The translations under genes were made by a program, and so were the position numbers. Under the pieces are notes generated by a model. The model saw only the letters and a program-made list of their open reading frames with translations. It did no database searches and was not told the origin of the DNA. Positions 27,574 through 36,600 of a stretch of DNA of 42,112 nucleotides are shown here, piece after piece (position 1 is the first letter of the stretch; the number at the start of each line of letters is the position of its first letter). This DNA is from Deltaproteobacteria bacterium (lineage in GTDB: Bacteria; Desulfobacterota; Binatia; HRBIN30; JACQVA1). Where the stretch lies: positions 1 to 42,112 of the forward strand of contig JACOST010000007.1 of NCBI GenBank assembly GCA_016178705.1, read 5' to 3'.

Positions 27574-28629
27574 TCAGTGATCAGTAACTGCGATCGATTC
27601 CAATCCCGGGATGCCAAGCCGTTGAATTCGCGCGGCGTTGTTGCCTTCTTCATACGCCGGCAAGCGTCCCTCGCGACGCCACACGCGCGCCGCCAACGCG
27701 TTGGCCAGCACGCGCACCGGGTAGTCGCGCGGCAAGTGTTGCAGGTACGGCTGAATCGTAACGAAGTCGCGTGCGCCGTATTGCTCCATGATCGCGCGCA
27801 AGCCGCCGTTGTGCGGGCCAATGTTGTACGCCAACAGGCCGAGAAAGAGATCGCCCTGCATATCGTCGAGGTAGCGCCGCATCGTGGCGGCGGCCAGCCA
27901 CGCGTTCTGTCGCGCATCGCGCAGGTCGACCTGCGCCACGCCGAGACGATGCTGCACGTCCCGGGTCGCGTCCTCCGGCACCGCCGTGATCTGAAGCAGA
28001 CCGCGGCCGCCATCCGCGCTGTCGCGCGGTTCGAATGACGACTCGGTTGCTGCGAGACCGATCAACACCTCCGGATCGAGTCCAAAGGCCTCCGCGGCAG
28101 CGTGGATGATGCCCTCATAGCCACGCGCTCGCTCCAGCATGCGCTGCACCTCGACCCGATCGCCGCGGCGATAGGCGGCGAACACCTGATGGGCGATCGC
28201 CCGACGCTCCGCGTCCGCGCTGCCGCCGATCAGCGTGCGCAGATGAACGAGTTCCAGATCGAACACCGGCAGCGTTGCGAACCATCCCGCACCTCCTGCA
28301 ATCGCGAATGCAAGAATCAGCGGCGCGGGCGTGAACCACCGCGCCAGCCAAGCACGCACGACCAGCCATACACCCAGCACCACGGCCGTCCCGACCGCGA
28401 GCAGCAACACGGCCCCCGCAAACGGCAGCAAGTGAGTCCATACGCCACTGCCCGTGAATCGATCAGCCGCGCGCCCAACGGCAGTGATCACGCCGATCAG
28501 ACCGGCCGCGAGCAACGCGACCGCTTCGAGCACGTTGCGAAGCAACGACTGCCAGCCGCTGCGTCGCCGGCGACGGCGGCGCCGACGCATCGGTCGTTTC
28601 TTCTTGTCTACGGACTCCACCCCACCCAT
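27574..28629 (-). CDS. Membrane-anchored lytic transglycosylase (SLT domain)
   Basis: The 351-residue protein has an unusual basic N-terminus (about nine to ten consecutive Arg after MGGVESVDKKKRPM), two or three hydrophobic segments (about 30-120), then a periplasmic SLT-type domain. Catalytic Glu is in GLAATESSFEP (about residue 198). GGRGLLQI and GLLAYNIGP are the other conserved motifs. Lytic transglycosylases cleave the glycan strand of peptidoglycan to give 1,6-anhydro-muropeptides. The next gene is convergent. The Arg tract and the hydrophobic segments suggest an inner-membrane anchor with a cytoplasmic N-terminus. Confidence 0.9.
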   Translation of the reverse strand: MGGVESVDKKKRPMRRRRRRRRRSGWQSLLRNVLEAVALLAAGLIGVITAVGRAADRFTGSGVWTHLLPFAGAVLLLAVGTAVVLGVWLVVRAWLARWFTPAPLILAFAIAGGAGWFATLPVFDLELVHLRTLIGGSADAERRAIAHQVFAAYRRGDRVEVQRMLERARGYEGIIHAAAEAFGLDPEVLIGLAATESSFEPRDSADGGRGLLQITAVPEDATRDVQHRLGVAQVDLRDARQNAWLAAATMRRYLDDMQGDLFLGLLAYNIGPHNGGLRAIMEQYGARDFVTIQPYLQHLPRDYPVRVLANALAARVWRREGRLPAYEEGNNAARIQRLGIPGLESIAVTDH

Positions 28630-28789
28630 GACTACCCCACTCGACTTTCCGCCGCTGCATCGTAGCGATCATTTGCGACCAGCAAAAGGCCATCTTGCGT
28701 TGCAACGGACGTGGACTTCGACGCGCGTTTGCGCTGCGCCTGTGGCAGAGTATCGTGCAACTCGTTCGACGGAGGGATCGACGAATCCG

Positions 28790-29548
28790 ATGGAGACCCA
28801 CGAACAAGCCGCCCAGCGAATCTTCGGCGAACGCGCCGCGCTCTATACCACCAGCGTGTCCCACACCGATCCGCAAGTCCTCTCTCGCGTCGTCGAGCTG
28901 AGCACCCCACAGCCTGAATGGACGGCGTTGGACATCGCGACGGGCACCGGTCACACCGCTTTCGCGCTGGCACCGCATGTACGCTCGGTCATCGGCACCG
29001 ACCTGACGCCGGAGATGCTCGCCGAAGCCGCCATGCTGCGTGCGCAGCGCTCCATCACCAACGTCAGCTTCCGTCCGGCCGATGTTCACCACCTCCCATT
29101 CGACGACGGCTCTTTCGATCTGGTCACGTGCCGCCGCGCGGCGCACCATTTTTCCGACATCGCGCGGGCGCTGCGCGAGATGCGCCGCGTGCTCCGCCGC
29201 GGCGGCCGACTGGTCATCGACGACCGCAGCGTGCCCGAGGACAATTTCGTCGATGCGTGCATGAACCAACTCGATCGCCACCACGACGAGTCGCACGTCC
29301 GCGAATATCGCGTCACCGAATGGCAGCAGATGCTCGCCGCGGCCGACTTCACCGTCGACGTCGTTGAACCGTACCGCAAGCATCGTCCGCTGAGCGCATT
29401 CACCGCCGGGGTTTCGGCTGCGAACGGCCGTCGGATCGATGCACTACTGGCTCAACTGACTGCGCCGCAACGCGCCGCGCTCAATCTGGCCGAGGTCAAC
29501 GGCGAACCCCATCTCGATCACCACTACGTCTTGCTCGCCGCGCAGTAG
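28790..29548 (+). CDS. Class I SAM-dependent methyltransferase (UbiE-like)
   Basis: ATG 28790 (GGAGGG 13 nt upstream) gives 252 residues; the open frame extends upstream to 28454 but overlaps the divergent lytic transglycosylase gene and is not credible. Motif I is [17 protein letters not shown]. The next strand carries the acidic residue ([10 protein letters not shown]), then [25 protein letters not shown] and [15 protein letters not shown] follow. This resembles the UbiE/MenG-type C-methyltransferase group, but the substrate is unknown. The RidA-GNAT fusion gene starts 8 bp downstream. Confidence 0.86.
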   Translation: METHEQAAQRIFGERAALYTTSVSHTDPQVLSRVVELSTPQPEWTALDIATGTGHTAFALAPHVRSVIGTDLTPEMLAEAAMLRAQRSITNVSFRPADVHHLPFDDGSFDLVTCRRAAHHFSDIARALREMRRVLRRGGRLVIDDRSVPEDNFVDACMNQLDRHHDESHVREYRVTEWQQMLAAADFTVDVVEPYRKHRPLSAFTAGVSAANGRRIDALLAQLTAPQRAALNLAEVNGEPHLDHHYVLLAAQ

Positions 29549-29556
29549 GATCGAGC

Positions 29557-30486
29557 GTGCCGCGCCACAACATCGCTAGCGATACGCGGTGGGAGCCCAT
29601 CGTCGGCTACTCACGCGCGGTGCGCGTCGGCGACTGTGTCTACGTCTCCGGCACCACCGCGACCGACGCCGACGGTGAGATCGTCGGCGTCGGCGATCCG
29701 TACGCACAGGCAGTGCAGACGCTCAAGAACATCGAGTCGGCGTTGCTGCGCGCCGGCGCGCGCCTCACCGACGTCGTCCGCACCCGCATGTACGTCGTCA
29801 ACATCGATGACTGGGAACACATCGGGCGCGCTCACAGCGAAGGTTTCGGCAGCGTTCGACCCGCCACTAGCATGGTCGAAGTGCGCCGTTTCATCTCGCC
29901 CGAGATCCTAGTGGAGATCGAAGCCGACGCCGTGATTGCCAACGCCACAGCGGCGCGTCCACCTGAGATCATTCGCACCGCGCGCCTTCTGCTGCGGCCG
30001 CCGCGCCTTGACGATGCGGCGGCCATCTTCCACGCCTACACGCGCGATCCGGATGTCACGCGCTACCTCGTCTGGACCCCCAAGCAATCGGTGAGCGAGG
30101 TCGGGGACTTCATCCGTCGATCCATGGCGGCTTGGAGCGCCGGCTCGCAGTTCCCTTGGGTCATCACTCTCCACGGCAGTTCCGGTCCGATCGGCATGAT
30201 CGACTTGCGAATGGCGGAGCACGCCGCCGAGATCGGTTACGTGCTCGCGCGCGCCGAGTGGAACAAGGGCTACATGACCGAGGCCCTGCGTGCCGTCATC
30301 GACGCCGCCATCGCCCTGCCCGGCATCTATCGCGTGTGGGCGACGTGTGACATCGACAACGTGGCCTCGGCACGCGTGCTGGAGAAGGCGGGCATGCTGC
30401 GCGAGGGTACCCTGCGCCGCGCTGTCGTTCATCCCAACCTTAGCCCCGAACCACGCGACGCGCTCTGCTACGCCATCACGAAGTAG
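29557..30486 (+). CDS. RidA-family/GNAT acetyltransferase fusion protein
   Basis: The start is GTG 29557, with AGGA 6 nt upstream overlapping the previous stop. The 309-residue protein has two domains. Residues about 1-128 are YjgF/RidA-like ([66 protein letters not shown]). Residues about 135-309 are a RimJ/RimL-type GNAT ([66 protein letters not shown]). The position equivalent to the imine-deaminase Arg105 of RidA is Thr in ATSMVEV, so deaminase activity is doubtful. GNAT probably N-acetylates an amine or protein N-terminus. The gene is adjacent to a methyltransferase and followed by repeat copy B. Confidence 0.9.
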   Translation: MPRHNIASDTRWEPIVGYSRAVRVGDCVYVSGTTATDADGEIVGVGDPYAQAVQTLKNIESALLRAGARLTDVVRTRMYVVNIDDWEHIGRAHSEGFGSVRPATSMVEVRRFISPEILVEIEADAVIANATAARPPEIIRTARLLLRPPRLDDAAAIFHAYTRDPDVTRYLVWTPKQSVSEVGDFIRRSMAAWSAGSQFPWVITLHGSSGPIGMIDLRMAEHAAEIGYVLARAEWNKGYMTEALRAVIDAAIALPGIYRVWATCDIDNVASARVLEKAGMLREGTLRRAVVHPNLSPEPRDALCYAITK

Positions 30487-30515
30487 CTGCGCGCCTCGGC
30501 GTGCCGCCGTTTGCC

Positions 30516-30682
30516 GGCTTCCCAACAAGGCGCCCTCGATACGCCGCCCTTGGATACGAAGCCTTCGGCTTCTACTCACTGCGGCTACTCGGGAAGGCGG
30601 AATTTTTCTCTGAGTAGCTCAAGACCCATTTGCCCGAGTAGATCGCGAAGCGAACGTATCGAGGGCCATTTTGTACAAAGCG
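30516..30682 (+). repeat. Dispersed terminal-inverted-repeat element, copy B
   Basis: The right end TGTACAAAGCG and CGTATCGAGGG mirror the left-hand CCCTCGATACG. The extreme left end is worn (CCAACAAGG). The inner blocks CTACTCGGG and CCCGAGTAG, and the CGAAGCCTTCGGCTTC hairpin, match copy A in the same orientation. It lies between the RidA-GNAT gene and glgX. Confidence 0.82.
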
Positions 30683-30699
30683 CCGTTTGCCACTAGACT

Positions 30700-32859
30700 A
30701 TGGCCATGTCGCGCAAACGGAACGGCACCCCGAGCCGCGACACACCGACCATGCTCGACGTCACCGACTCGGAGTTTGAAATCGCGGCGGGGCGGCCACT
30801 GCCGTTGGGAGTCAGTGAAACCCGCCACGGCTTCAACTTCGCGGTGTTCTCGCGTCACGCTACCGCGATCACGCTGGTGCTGTATGCGTCCGGTCAGCAC
30901 GAGTCACTGATTGAATTCCCCCTGGATGCGACTTTCAACCGCACCGGCGACGTGTGGCATTCGGAGATCCGCGGTCTCAATGCCACTGTCCGCTACGGCT
31001 GGCGCGCCGACCGCCAACCAGTGGCGCAGGACCGATTTCATTGTTTCGATCGCTCGCGCGTGCTGATCGATCCCTACGCGCGCGCGATCACCGGCGGCAG
31101 CCAGTGGGGCACCGTGTATTCGCGGGCCGGTCAAGCGGACGGTAGCAACGGTGCCGAACGGCGTTCCCTCTATGTGCATGACGAGTTCGATTGGGAGTCG
31201 GTGCGGCCGCCGTGCATCCCCCTCCCCGACAAAGTGATCTACGAAGTGCACGTGCGCGGACTGACGCAGCACGAGTCCGCGGGTGCGAAACATCCCGGAA
31301 CGTATCTCGGCTTGATCGAGAAGATCCCCTATTTCCTTGAACTCGGTGTGACGACCATCGAACTTCTACCGGTGTACGAGTTCGACGAGAACGAACTGAC
31401 ACGCGTCGATCCGACAACGGGACAGCCGCTGAAAAACTTCTGGGGCTACAGCCCGATCGGGTTCTTCGCGCCCAAGGCGGCGTATGCCAGTGCCGGCCGC
31501 GATGGCGAACAGGTGCGCGAGTTCAAACGCATGGTGCGCGAGCTGCATCGCGCCGGGCTCGAGGTGATTCTCGACGTGGTCTTCAATCACACCGGCGAGC
31601 GGACCGACCGCACGGTGAGCTTCCGCGGACTCGACAACTGCACCTACTACATGCTCGATCCGGCCACGGGCGAGTACCTCAACTATTCCGGCTGCGGCAA
31701 CACGCTGAACTGCAACCATCCGGTCGTCCGCGATCTGATCATCGACGCGCTACGCTACTGGGTGTTGGAGATGCACATCGACGGCTTCCGCTTCGATCTC
31801 GCGTCCATCTTGGGGCGGGGCCAGCACGGCGAAGTGCTCGCCAATCCGCCCTTGCTCGAACGCATCGCGGGCGACCCGGTGTTGGCCAACGTCACCCTGA
31901 TCGCCGAGGCGTGGGACGCCGCCGGGCTCTATCAAGTCGGCAGCTTTGCGGCCGGCGATCGCTGGGCCGAATGGAACGGGCCGTTCCGCGACGACGTTCG
32001 CCGCTTCGTGCGCGGCGACGCCGGTTTCACCAGCCAACTCGCCACGCGTTTGGCCGGCAGCTCCGATCTATTCGACCACTCCGGCCGCCGCCCGTGCCAC
32101 TCGATCAATTTCATCACCTGCCACGACGGGTTCACGCTCGCCGATCTGGTCGCCTACGATCGCAAACACAACCACGCCAACGGCGAGAACAACCACGATG
32201 GCAGTGACGCCGACTTCAGTTCCAACAACGGCGCCGAAGGTCCCAGCCGCGATCCCGCGGTCATCGCTCTGCGCCATCGCCAACAGCTCAACTTCCTCAC
32301 CCTGCTGCTGCTCGCACAGGGCACGCCGATGCTGCTCGCCGGCGACGAGTTCAGCCGCACCCAGCGCGGCAACAACAACGCGTACTGCCAGGACAACGAG
32401 ATCGGTTGGATTGACTGGCGTTTGCTCGAACAACATCGCGATCTGTTCCGCTTCGCCAAGATGCTGATCGCCTTCCGCCGCGCCCATGCGGTGCTGCGGC
32501 GCACCGAGTTCCTCACCGGAGAGGGGACTGTCGCGCATCCGCGTCCGGACGTCGCCTGGCACGGCGTGCACCTCGACAAGCCCGACTGGGGCGATGCGTC
32601 CTGCGCCCTGGCGATGCACCTCGCCGGCGAGCACGCGACCCCCACGGATTGCGACATCTATCTTGCCTGCAACGCATGGCGCGATGCCCTCACCTTCGAG
32701 CTGCCACCGCCACCAGCCGGACAGCATTGGGTCCGCGTCATCGACACCGCGCAGCCGAGTCCCGCCGACATCGCCGAGCCCGGTCAGGAGTTCCGTCTCG
32801 ACACTACAAATGGCTACTTAGTCAACGCCCGCACGTGCGTCGTCCTGCGCAGCAGGTGA
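30700..32859 (+). CDS. glgX: Glycogen/isoamylase-type debranching enzyme (GH13)
   Basis: The 719-residue protein hydrolyses alpha-1,6 branches of glycogen or limit dextrins. The N-terminal CBM48-like domain (residues about 35-140, PLPLGVSETRHGFNFAVFSRHA) precedes the (beta/alpha)8 barrel. The catalytic residues are visible: nucleophile Asp in GFRFDLAS (about 364), acid/base Glu in LIAEAWD (about 403), and the stabilising Asp in FITCHDGFT (about 476). LLAGDEFSRTQRGNNNAYCQDNE and NFWGYSPIGFFAPKAAYAS mark the GlgX/TreX group. Start ATG 30700 or 30706. No other glycogen gene is adjacent, so it may work independently of a glg operon. Confidence 0.94.
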   Translation: MAMSRKRNGTPSRDTPTMLDVTDSEFEIAAGRPLPLGVSETRHGFNFAVFSRHATAITLVLYASGQHESLIEFPLDATFNRTGDVWHSEIRGLNATVRYGWRADRQPVAQDRFHCFDRSRVLIDPYARAITGGSQWGTVYSRAGQADGSNGAERRSLYVHDEFDWESVRPPCIPLPDKVIYEVHVRGLTQHESAGAKHPGTYLGLIEKIPYFLELGVTTIELLPVYEFDENELTRVDPTTGQPLKNFWGYSPIGFFAPKAAYASAGRDGEQVREFKRMVRELHRAGLEVILDVVFNHTGERTDRTVSFRGLDNCTYYMLDPATGEYLNYSGCGNTLNCNHPVVRDLIIDALRYWVLEMHIDGFRFDLASILGRGQHGEVLANPPLLERIAGDPVLANVTLIAEAWDAAGLYQVGSFAAGDRWAEWNGPFRDDVRRFVRGDAGFTSQLATRLAGSSDLFDHSGRRPCHSINFITCHDGFTLADLVAYDRKHNHANGENNHDGSDADFSSNNGAEGPSRDPAVIALRHRQQLNFLTLLLLAQGTPMLLAGDEFSRTQRGNNNAYCQDNEIGWIDWRLLEQHRDLFRFAKMLIAFRRAHAVLRRTEFLTGEGTVAHPRPDVAWHGVHLDKPDWGDASCALAMHLAGEHATPTDCDIYLACNAWRDALTFELPPPPAGQHWVRVIDTAQPSPADIAEPGQEFRLDTTNGYLVNARTCVVLRSR

Positions 32860-32868
32860 TTCTCGTAG

Positions 32869-32888
32869 GGGCGACGCATGCGTCGCCC
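32869..32888. repeat. 20-bp perfect palindrome, copy 2
   Basis: The same GGGCGACGCATGCGTCGCCC palindrome as at 21391-21410, here preceded by GTAG. It fills the 35-bp gap between the convergent glgX and Fpg-family genes and may act as a bidirectional transcript-end hairpin. Confidence 0.85.
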
Positions 32889-32894
32889 GCAAGC

Positions 32895-33821
32895 TCACGC
32901 CGGATTGTTTGCACGACTGCGGCCGCGCAGCGCTTCCCACTCTTCGATCGTACGCGGCCAGTCGGACTTGAGCAGCCGCGACAGCGAGCGGTCGGCGAGC
33001 AATCGCCCTTCCGTCTGACAACCCGGACAGTAGTTGGTTTCGTTTTCCGCGTAGCGAATGCGCTGCACCGTGGCGCCGCACGCCGGGCAGGGTTGGCGAT
33101 AGCGGCCGTGTACCGCGAAATCGTCGCGAAACGCAGTAACATCGCCAGCCCCGGGAAACCGATCCTTGAACTGCTCGCGCAGCGTGGCGGTCCACCGCTG
33201 CAGGACGCCGCGGGTCGCCGCAAACAGACGACCGATGTCGTCGTCACTGAGTTGGCTCGTCAGCTTGATCGGCGACAGGCGCGCCGCGTGCAAGATCTCA
33301 TCCGAGTACGCATTGCCGATCCCGCTGAAGCGGTGGGGATCGGTGAGCACGCGCTTGAGCGTGTGATTGCCGTCGAGCAGCGCAACACGAAAGGCGGCCG
33401 CATCGCACTCGAGGACTTCGAGACCGCCGGGATCGTGCGCGGCCAGCTCCGCTCTACCGCGCACGAGGTGCAACGATGCGCGTTTCTTTGGACTCGCCTC
33501 GGTCAGCAGCAGCGCGCCGGTCGGAAAGTCGAAGGCGGCGAGTCCGATACGTCCGGGCGGTTTGGCACCGCGTCGTCCCCAACGAAAGCGGCCGGCGATC
33601 ATCAGATGAAAGACAAGGAAGAGATCACCGCCGAGAGTCAGCACGATCCGCTTGCCGAGCCGGTCGACCGCACCGACTAGTCTTCCCTCGACCTCCTTGA
33701 TCGGCGGATCGACCGAGCGCAGCACAAACGGACTCGCCAAGCGCACGCGCTCCAGCGGCAGTCCCACGATGCGTGGCCGCAGGGCTGAGCAATACATTTC
33801 GACGTCAGGCAACTCGGGCAT
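32895..33821 (-). CDS. Fpg/Nei family DNA glycosylase
   Basis: The start is ATG 33821, because the catalytic N-terminal proline must follow the initiator Met. MPELPDVE gives exactly Pro2-Glu3; an upstream ATG at 33833 would destroy this. The 308-residue enzyme removes oxidised bases such as 8-oxoguanine or formamidopyrimidines and nicks the abasic site. The helix-two-turn-helix (KRVLTDPHRFSGIGNAYSDEILHAARLSP) and C-terminal zinc finger (CPACG...YCPGC) are present. After the zinc finger a tail of about 40 residues (ADRSLSRLLKSDWPRTIEEWEALR) is unusual. Fpg versus Nei substrate preference is not clear. Convergent with glgX. Confidence 0.93.
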   Translation of the reverse strand: MPELPDVEMYCSALRPRIVGLPLERVRLASPFVLRSVDPPIKEVEGRLVGAVDRLGKRIVLTLGGDLFLVFHLMIAGRFRWGRRGAKPPGRIGLAAFDFPTGALLLTEASPKKRASLHLVRGRAELAAHDPGGLEVLECDAAAFRVALLDGNHTLKRVLTDPHRFSGIGNAYSDEILHAARLSPIKLTSQLSDDDIGRLFAATRGVLQRWTATLREQFKDRFPGAGDVTAFRDDFAVHGRYRQPCPACGATVQRIRYAENETNYCPGCQTEGRLLADRSLSRLLKSDWPRTIEEWEALRGRSRANNPA

Positions 33822-33862
33822 CGCTGCTCTCACATCACAATCACGGGTAGTCTTTCAAATCG

Positions 33863-33892
33863 CAGGGCCGCGCTTGCAGCGCTGGCCCTGCC
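33863..33892. other. GC-rich hairpin upstream of the Fpg-family gene
   Basis: GCAGGGCCGCGC and GCGCTGGCCCTGC pair with one bulge around a TTGCA loop. No T tract follows on either strand. It lies in the 249-bp gap before the accessory gene cluster; nothing else is evident in that gap apart from a GTTAGGT heptamer at 34056. Confidence 0.5.
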
Positions 33893-34070
33893 GAGAGGCG
33901 CTCGTCAACAACTCGAGACGACAGCACATTTGGATGCGTTTCCAATCCGCTTGAATCCACCGCTGACCCAGATGTATGAGCAAGCATGCGCTCAGGCGTG
34001 CTGACCTACGGATACCAGTGCGGCTTGCCAATATCGCTGTTGCGCTCAAATCAAAGTTAGGTGCGGGCCT

Positions 34071-34565
34071 TTGCGATGGATCACTTTCATAGGCTTGGCT
34101 GGAATGCTGCTCGGCTGTACGGCCACCGCACGCAAGCCGCAGTCGTGTAGGTTCGTCATCGATTGGAATAGTTCAACCCCCGACCGAGAACGAGCTATCT
34201 GGCTCGCCTATCTCATGTACCGGGCCCAGCATGCGGGACCAACGAATGTATGTGGGAGCGAAGAGACCGTGGTGATCCCAACTTTTGACCAAGAAGTTCA
34301 GGCACGCGATGAGACGCTCAAGACGTATCACCGCCTCCAGCAACACGATCCCGAGTTGGATTTGGCCTACTTCGACGATCTGTCGCGAGTTGCGGGGGCC
34401 GGGTTCATGCGAGAATACGTTTGGGTGTACCTGCGACAGAAGTCCTGGACGCAGGAGCCGTCCGGCCTGCGCGAATCGGAGTTCGAGATTTGGCGCGAGT
34501 CGAATCTCAAGGGTCACGTCCCACAAACACAGGGCGCGGTTAAGGTGATCGCATCAACCCCATGA
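34071..34565 (+). CDS. Predicted lipoprotein of unknown function, lower GC
   Basis: The frame starts at TTG 34071, with TAGGTG upstream that could serve as Shine-Dalgarno, and runs 164 residues. The N-terminus RWITFIGLAGMLLGC ends in a convincing lipobox with Cys 16. The mature part is short and polar, with FVIDWNSSTPDRERAIWLAYLM and LDLAYFDDLSRVAGAGFMREYVWVYLRQ. No known domain is recognised. GC is visibly lower than in the neighbours (about 52-63% in lines counted against about 70% in the preceding gene), suggesting recent acquisition. It opens the accessory run that continues to the window end. Confidence 0.7.
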   Translation: MRWITFIGLAGMLLGCTATARKPQSCRFVIDWNSSTPDRERAIWLAYLMYRAQHAGPTNVCGSEETVVIPTFDQEVQARDETLKTYHRLQQHDPELDLAYFDDLSRVAGAGFMREYVWVYLRQKSWTQEPSGLRESEFEIWRESNLKGHVPQTQGAVKVIASTP

Positions 34566-34628
34566 ACGAGAGCGCTCTAGCAAACCGATGCGTTGGCGCT
34601 GTGTGACGTCGGAGACTGCGGGGTGTGA

Positions 34629-35123
34629 ATGATGCGAAGACGCCAACCCGACTCCACCATGCAGGGTCTCCTCGACCGCCAAGCTGTCATCGATACCGTG
34701 TCGCGGATGTGCTGCGCCTTCGACGAGCAGGACTGGCCGGCGTTGCGCGCATGCCTGGCCGACGCGCTCGACACCGACTACTCGCGCTTTCGCGGCACGC
34801 CGCCGGCGCGGCTTGCCGCCGATGAGTTCGTGCGACTGCGACAGGTTGGCTTGGCTGGTCTGCGCACGCAGCACCTCAGCTTCAACCACTTGGTCGAAGT
34901 CACGGGCGAGCGGGCGTGCTGCCGCTGCGACTTCATCATTCACCGCTGGCCGGTGGAGCAGGCCGATCCGCGCTTCTTTCACACCTATGGCTTCTACCGC
35001 TACGAGTTCGTCCGCGTCGTCGAGGGTTGGCGCATTTGCGGCATTACGCAGTTCGTCCTGCGCAGCGACGGCTCGCCGGAGCTGCATGGCGCGCATCGGC
35101 CTGTGGATGCTCCCGCCCCATAG
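34629..35123 (+). CDS. SnoaL/NTF2-like protein
   Basis: The 164-residue product has the NTF2-like cone fold pattern: an N-terminal helix LLDRQAVIDTVSRMCCAFDEQDWPALRACLADAL, then strands ending in FHTYGFYRYEFVRVVEGWRICGITQFVLR. The family includes SnoaL cyclases, ketosteroid isomerases and many proteins without enzyme assignment. The start may be ATG 34629 or the internal ATG 34659. The next gene starts 2 bp after its stop, indicating coupling. No catalytic Asp/His arrangement can be confirmed. Confidence 0.75.
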   Translation: MMRRRQPDSTMQGLLDRQAVIDTVSRMCCAFDEQDWPALRACLADALDTDYSRFRGTPPARLAADEFVRLRQVGLAGLRTQHLSFNHLVEVTGERACCRCDFIIHRWPVEQADPRFFHTYGFYRYEFVRVVEGWRICGITQFVLRSDGSPELHGAHRPVDAPAP

Positions 35124-35125
35124 TC

Positions 35126-35518
35126 ATGCGTGCAGAGCCATCCATCGAGCAGCATCTTCGCCAGCTCGAAGAGCAACTCCTTCGACCTGACGTGCGCTGG
35201 TCCGCGGAGAAGTTGTCCGCGCTGCTGGCGGACGAGTTCGTCGAGTTTGGCAGCTCGGGTCGAGTGTTCGACAAGCAGCAGATCATCGCGGCGCTGCAGG
35301 CCGAGTCGCCGACGCGCAGATCGCTGGCGGACTTCAAGACCTCCGTGCTGGCGCCGGGCGTGGTGTTGGCAACCTACCGCGCCATTCGAGACGACGCATC
35401 CGGCGAGTCACCAACGTCCTCGTTGCGAAGCTCCATTTGGAAGCTGATGGACGGACGCTGGCAAATGCTCTTTCATCAGGGCACTCCGTCGAATCAGGCA
35501 CAGTCGAACCAGACATAA
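35126..35518 (+). CDS. DUF4440/NTF2-like protein
   Basis: ATG 35126, 2 bp after the preceding stop, gives 130 residues. IEQHLRQLEEQLLRPDVRWSAEKLSALLADEFVEFGSSGRVFDKQQIIAAL and the C-terminal SSIWKLMDGRWQMLFHQGT match the DUF4440 pattern of small NTF2-like proteins. It is a second member of the same fold superfamily as its neighbour, but not a close copy. It could be a ligand-binding partner or subunit; the role is unknown. Confidence 0.78.
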   Translation: MRAEPSIEQHLRQLEEQLLRPDVRWSAEKLSALLADEFVEFGSSGRVFDKQQIIAALQAESPTRRSLADFKTSVLAPGVVLATYRAIRDDASGESPTSSLRSSIWKLMDGRWQMLFHQGTPSNQAQSNQT

Positions 35519-35540
35519 CGTGCACCGAGGTGGCCTCCCG

Positions 35541-35996
35541 ATGAAGGATCAGTCAGCCGAAAAACAACTCGCTGGTTTCATCGCGAAGTACACTCCCGAG
35601 ATCGGGGTGCTGGCGCGGGCCGCGCTCGCCAAGATGCGAGCGCGTCTGCCAGGCGCGCTCGAGTTGGTGTGGGACAACTACAATGCCCTCGCCATCGGCT
35701 TCGGCCCGACGGAACGTGCATCGGATGTAATTTTCTCGATCGTGGTGTATCCGCGCTGGGTCAGCTTGTTCTTCTTTCACGCAGCGGACCTGCCCGATCC
35801 GCGAAAGCTCCTGAAGGGCAGCAAGGAGATCCGCCACATCGTCCTCGACGACGCCGCAACGTTGGACAAGCCGGCGGTTCGGGCGCTAATGGCACAGGCG
35901 CTCAAGCGTCTTACCAATTCGCTGGACGCAACGAAGCCGGTCCGCATCGTGATCAAATCCATCTCAGCGAAGCAGCGCCCGCGACGCCCGGCATGA
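35541..35996 (+). CDS. DUF1801-type small protein
   Basis: From ATG 35541, with GAGGTGG 8 bases upstream, the product is 151 residues. An in-frame GTG at 35520 is the alternative. LELVWDNYNALAIGFGPTERASDVIFSIVVYPRWVSLFFFHAADLPDP and HIVLDDAATLDKPAVRAL correspond to the DUF1801/YdhG-like family, whose members have a small alpha/beta fold and no established function. The family is common in mobile gene cassettes and environmental genomes. Confidence 0.7.
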   Translation: MKDQSAEKQLAGFIAKYTPEIGVLARAALAKMRARLPGALELVWDNYNALAIGFGPTERASDVIFSIVVYPRWVSLFFFHAADLPDPRKLLKGSKEIRHIVLDDAATLDKPAVRALMAQALKRLTNSLDATKPVRIVIKSISAKQRPRRPA

Positions 35997-36082
35997 TCGG
36001 GGCTACCTCGTGGGCGATCTAAACCGACGCTGGACATGCGGGGCACCAACTTCTCAGCGCTCAATCGAAGGGAGAGTCGATC

Positions 36083-36496
36083 ATGAAGATCCCATTCGCC
36101 GGTGGCTGCGCGTGCGGCGCCATTCGCTATGAGTGTACCGCTGAGCCGATCCTGGTCCTCAATTGCCATTGTCGGGATTGTCAGCGCGCGGCTGGTAGCG
36201 CTTGCGCTTCCGGCATATTCGTTCCGGCAACAGATCTGACGTTCACCAAGGGAACGGCGAAGTACTACGTCAGCACCGCCGACAGCGGCAACATCGCGAG
36301 CCGCGGGTTCTGTGCGGAATGCGGATCGCCCGTGGCGGCAAAGCAGTCGGCGTTCCCCGTCTTCGTCATTTACGCCGCAAGCCTGGACGACCCCAGCGAC
36401 CATCGCCCGACGATGGACATCTTCACATCCAGTGCGCAACCGTGGGATTTCATGGACCCCGCCTTGCCGAAGTATTCGCGCGGAGTCGGATCATAA
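36083..36496 (+). CDS. GFA-family (glutathione-dependent formaldehyde-activating enzyme-like) protein
   Basis: The 137-residue protein contains all the zinc-binding cysteine motifs of the GFA family: GGCACGAIRYEC, NCHCRDCQRAAGSACASG and GFCAECGSPV. Gfa of Paracoccus combines formaldehyde with glutathione; most homologues, including this one probably, have an unknown substrate. A good Shine-Dalgarno (GGGAGA) precedes the ATG. No formaldehyde pathway gene is nearby, so formaldehyde activity is not supported by context. Confidence 0.88.
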   Translation: MKIPFAGGCACGAIRYECTAEPILVLNCHCRDCQRAAGSACASGIFVPATDLTFTKGTAKYYVSTADSGNIASRGFCAECGSPVAAKQSAFPVFVIYAASLDDPSDHRPTMDIFTSSAQPWDFMDPALPKYSRGVGS

Positions 36497-36600
36497 GTCT
36501 CCGTAGGAAAGCCAGCGCTCGTCGTTGAGGCGCAATGACAAGGGAAGCGAGCGGGCCGCGTCTGGTACTCGGTCCGACGGATGGAGAATACAGACTGCAG

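Noticed and set aside
26316-28013. 565-codon minus-strand frame
   Set aside because: It is antisense to the S9 peptidase and out of frame with the real lytic transglycosylase gene.
33950-34062. Possible attC site ending in GTTAGGT at 34056
   Set aside because: The 3' half (GCTCAAATCAAAGTTAGGTGC) looks somewhat like an attC end, but I could not find the pairing RYYYAAC half upstream.
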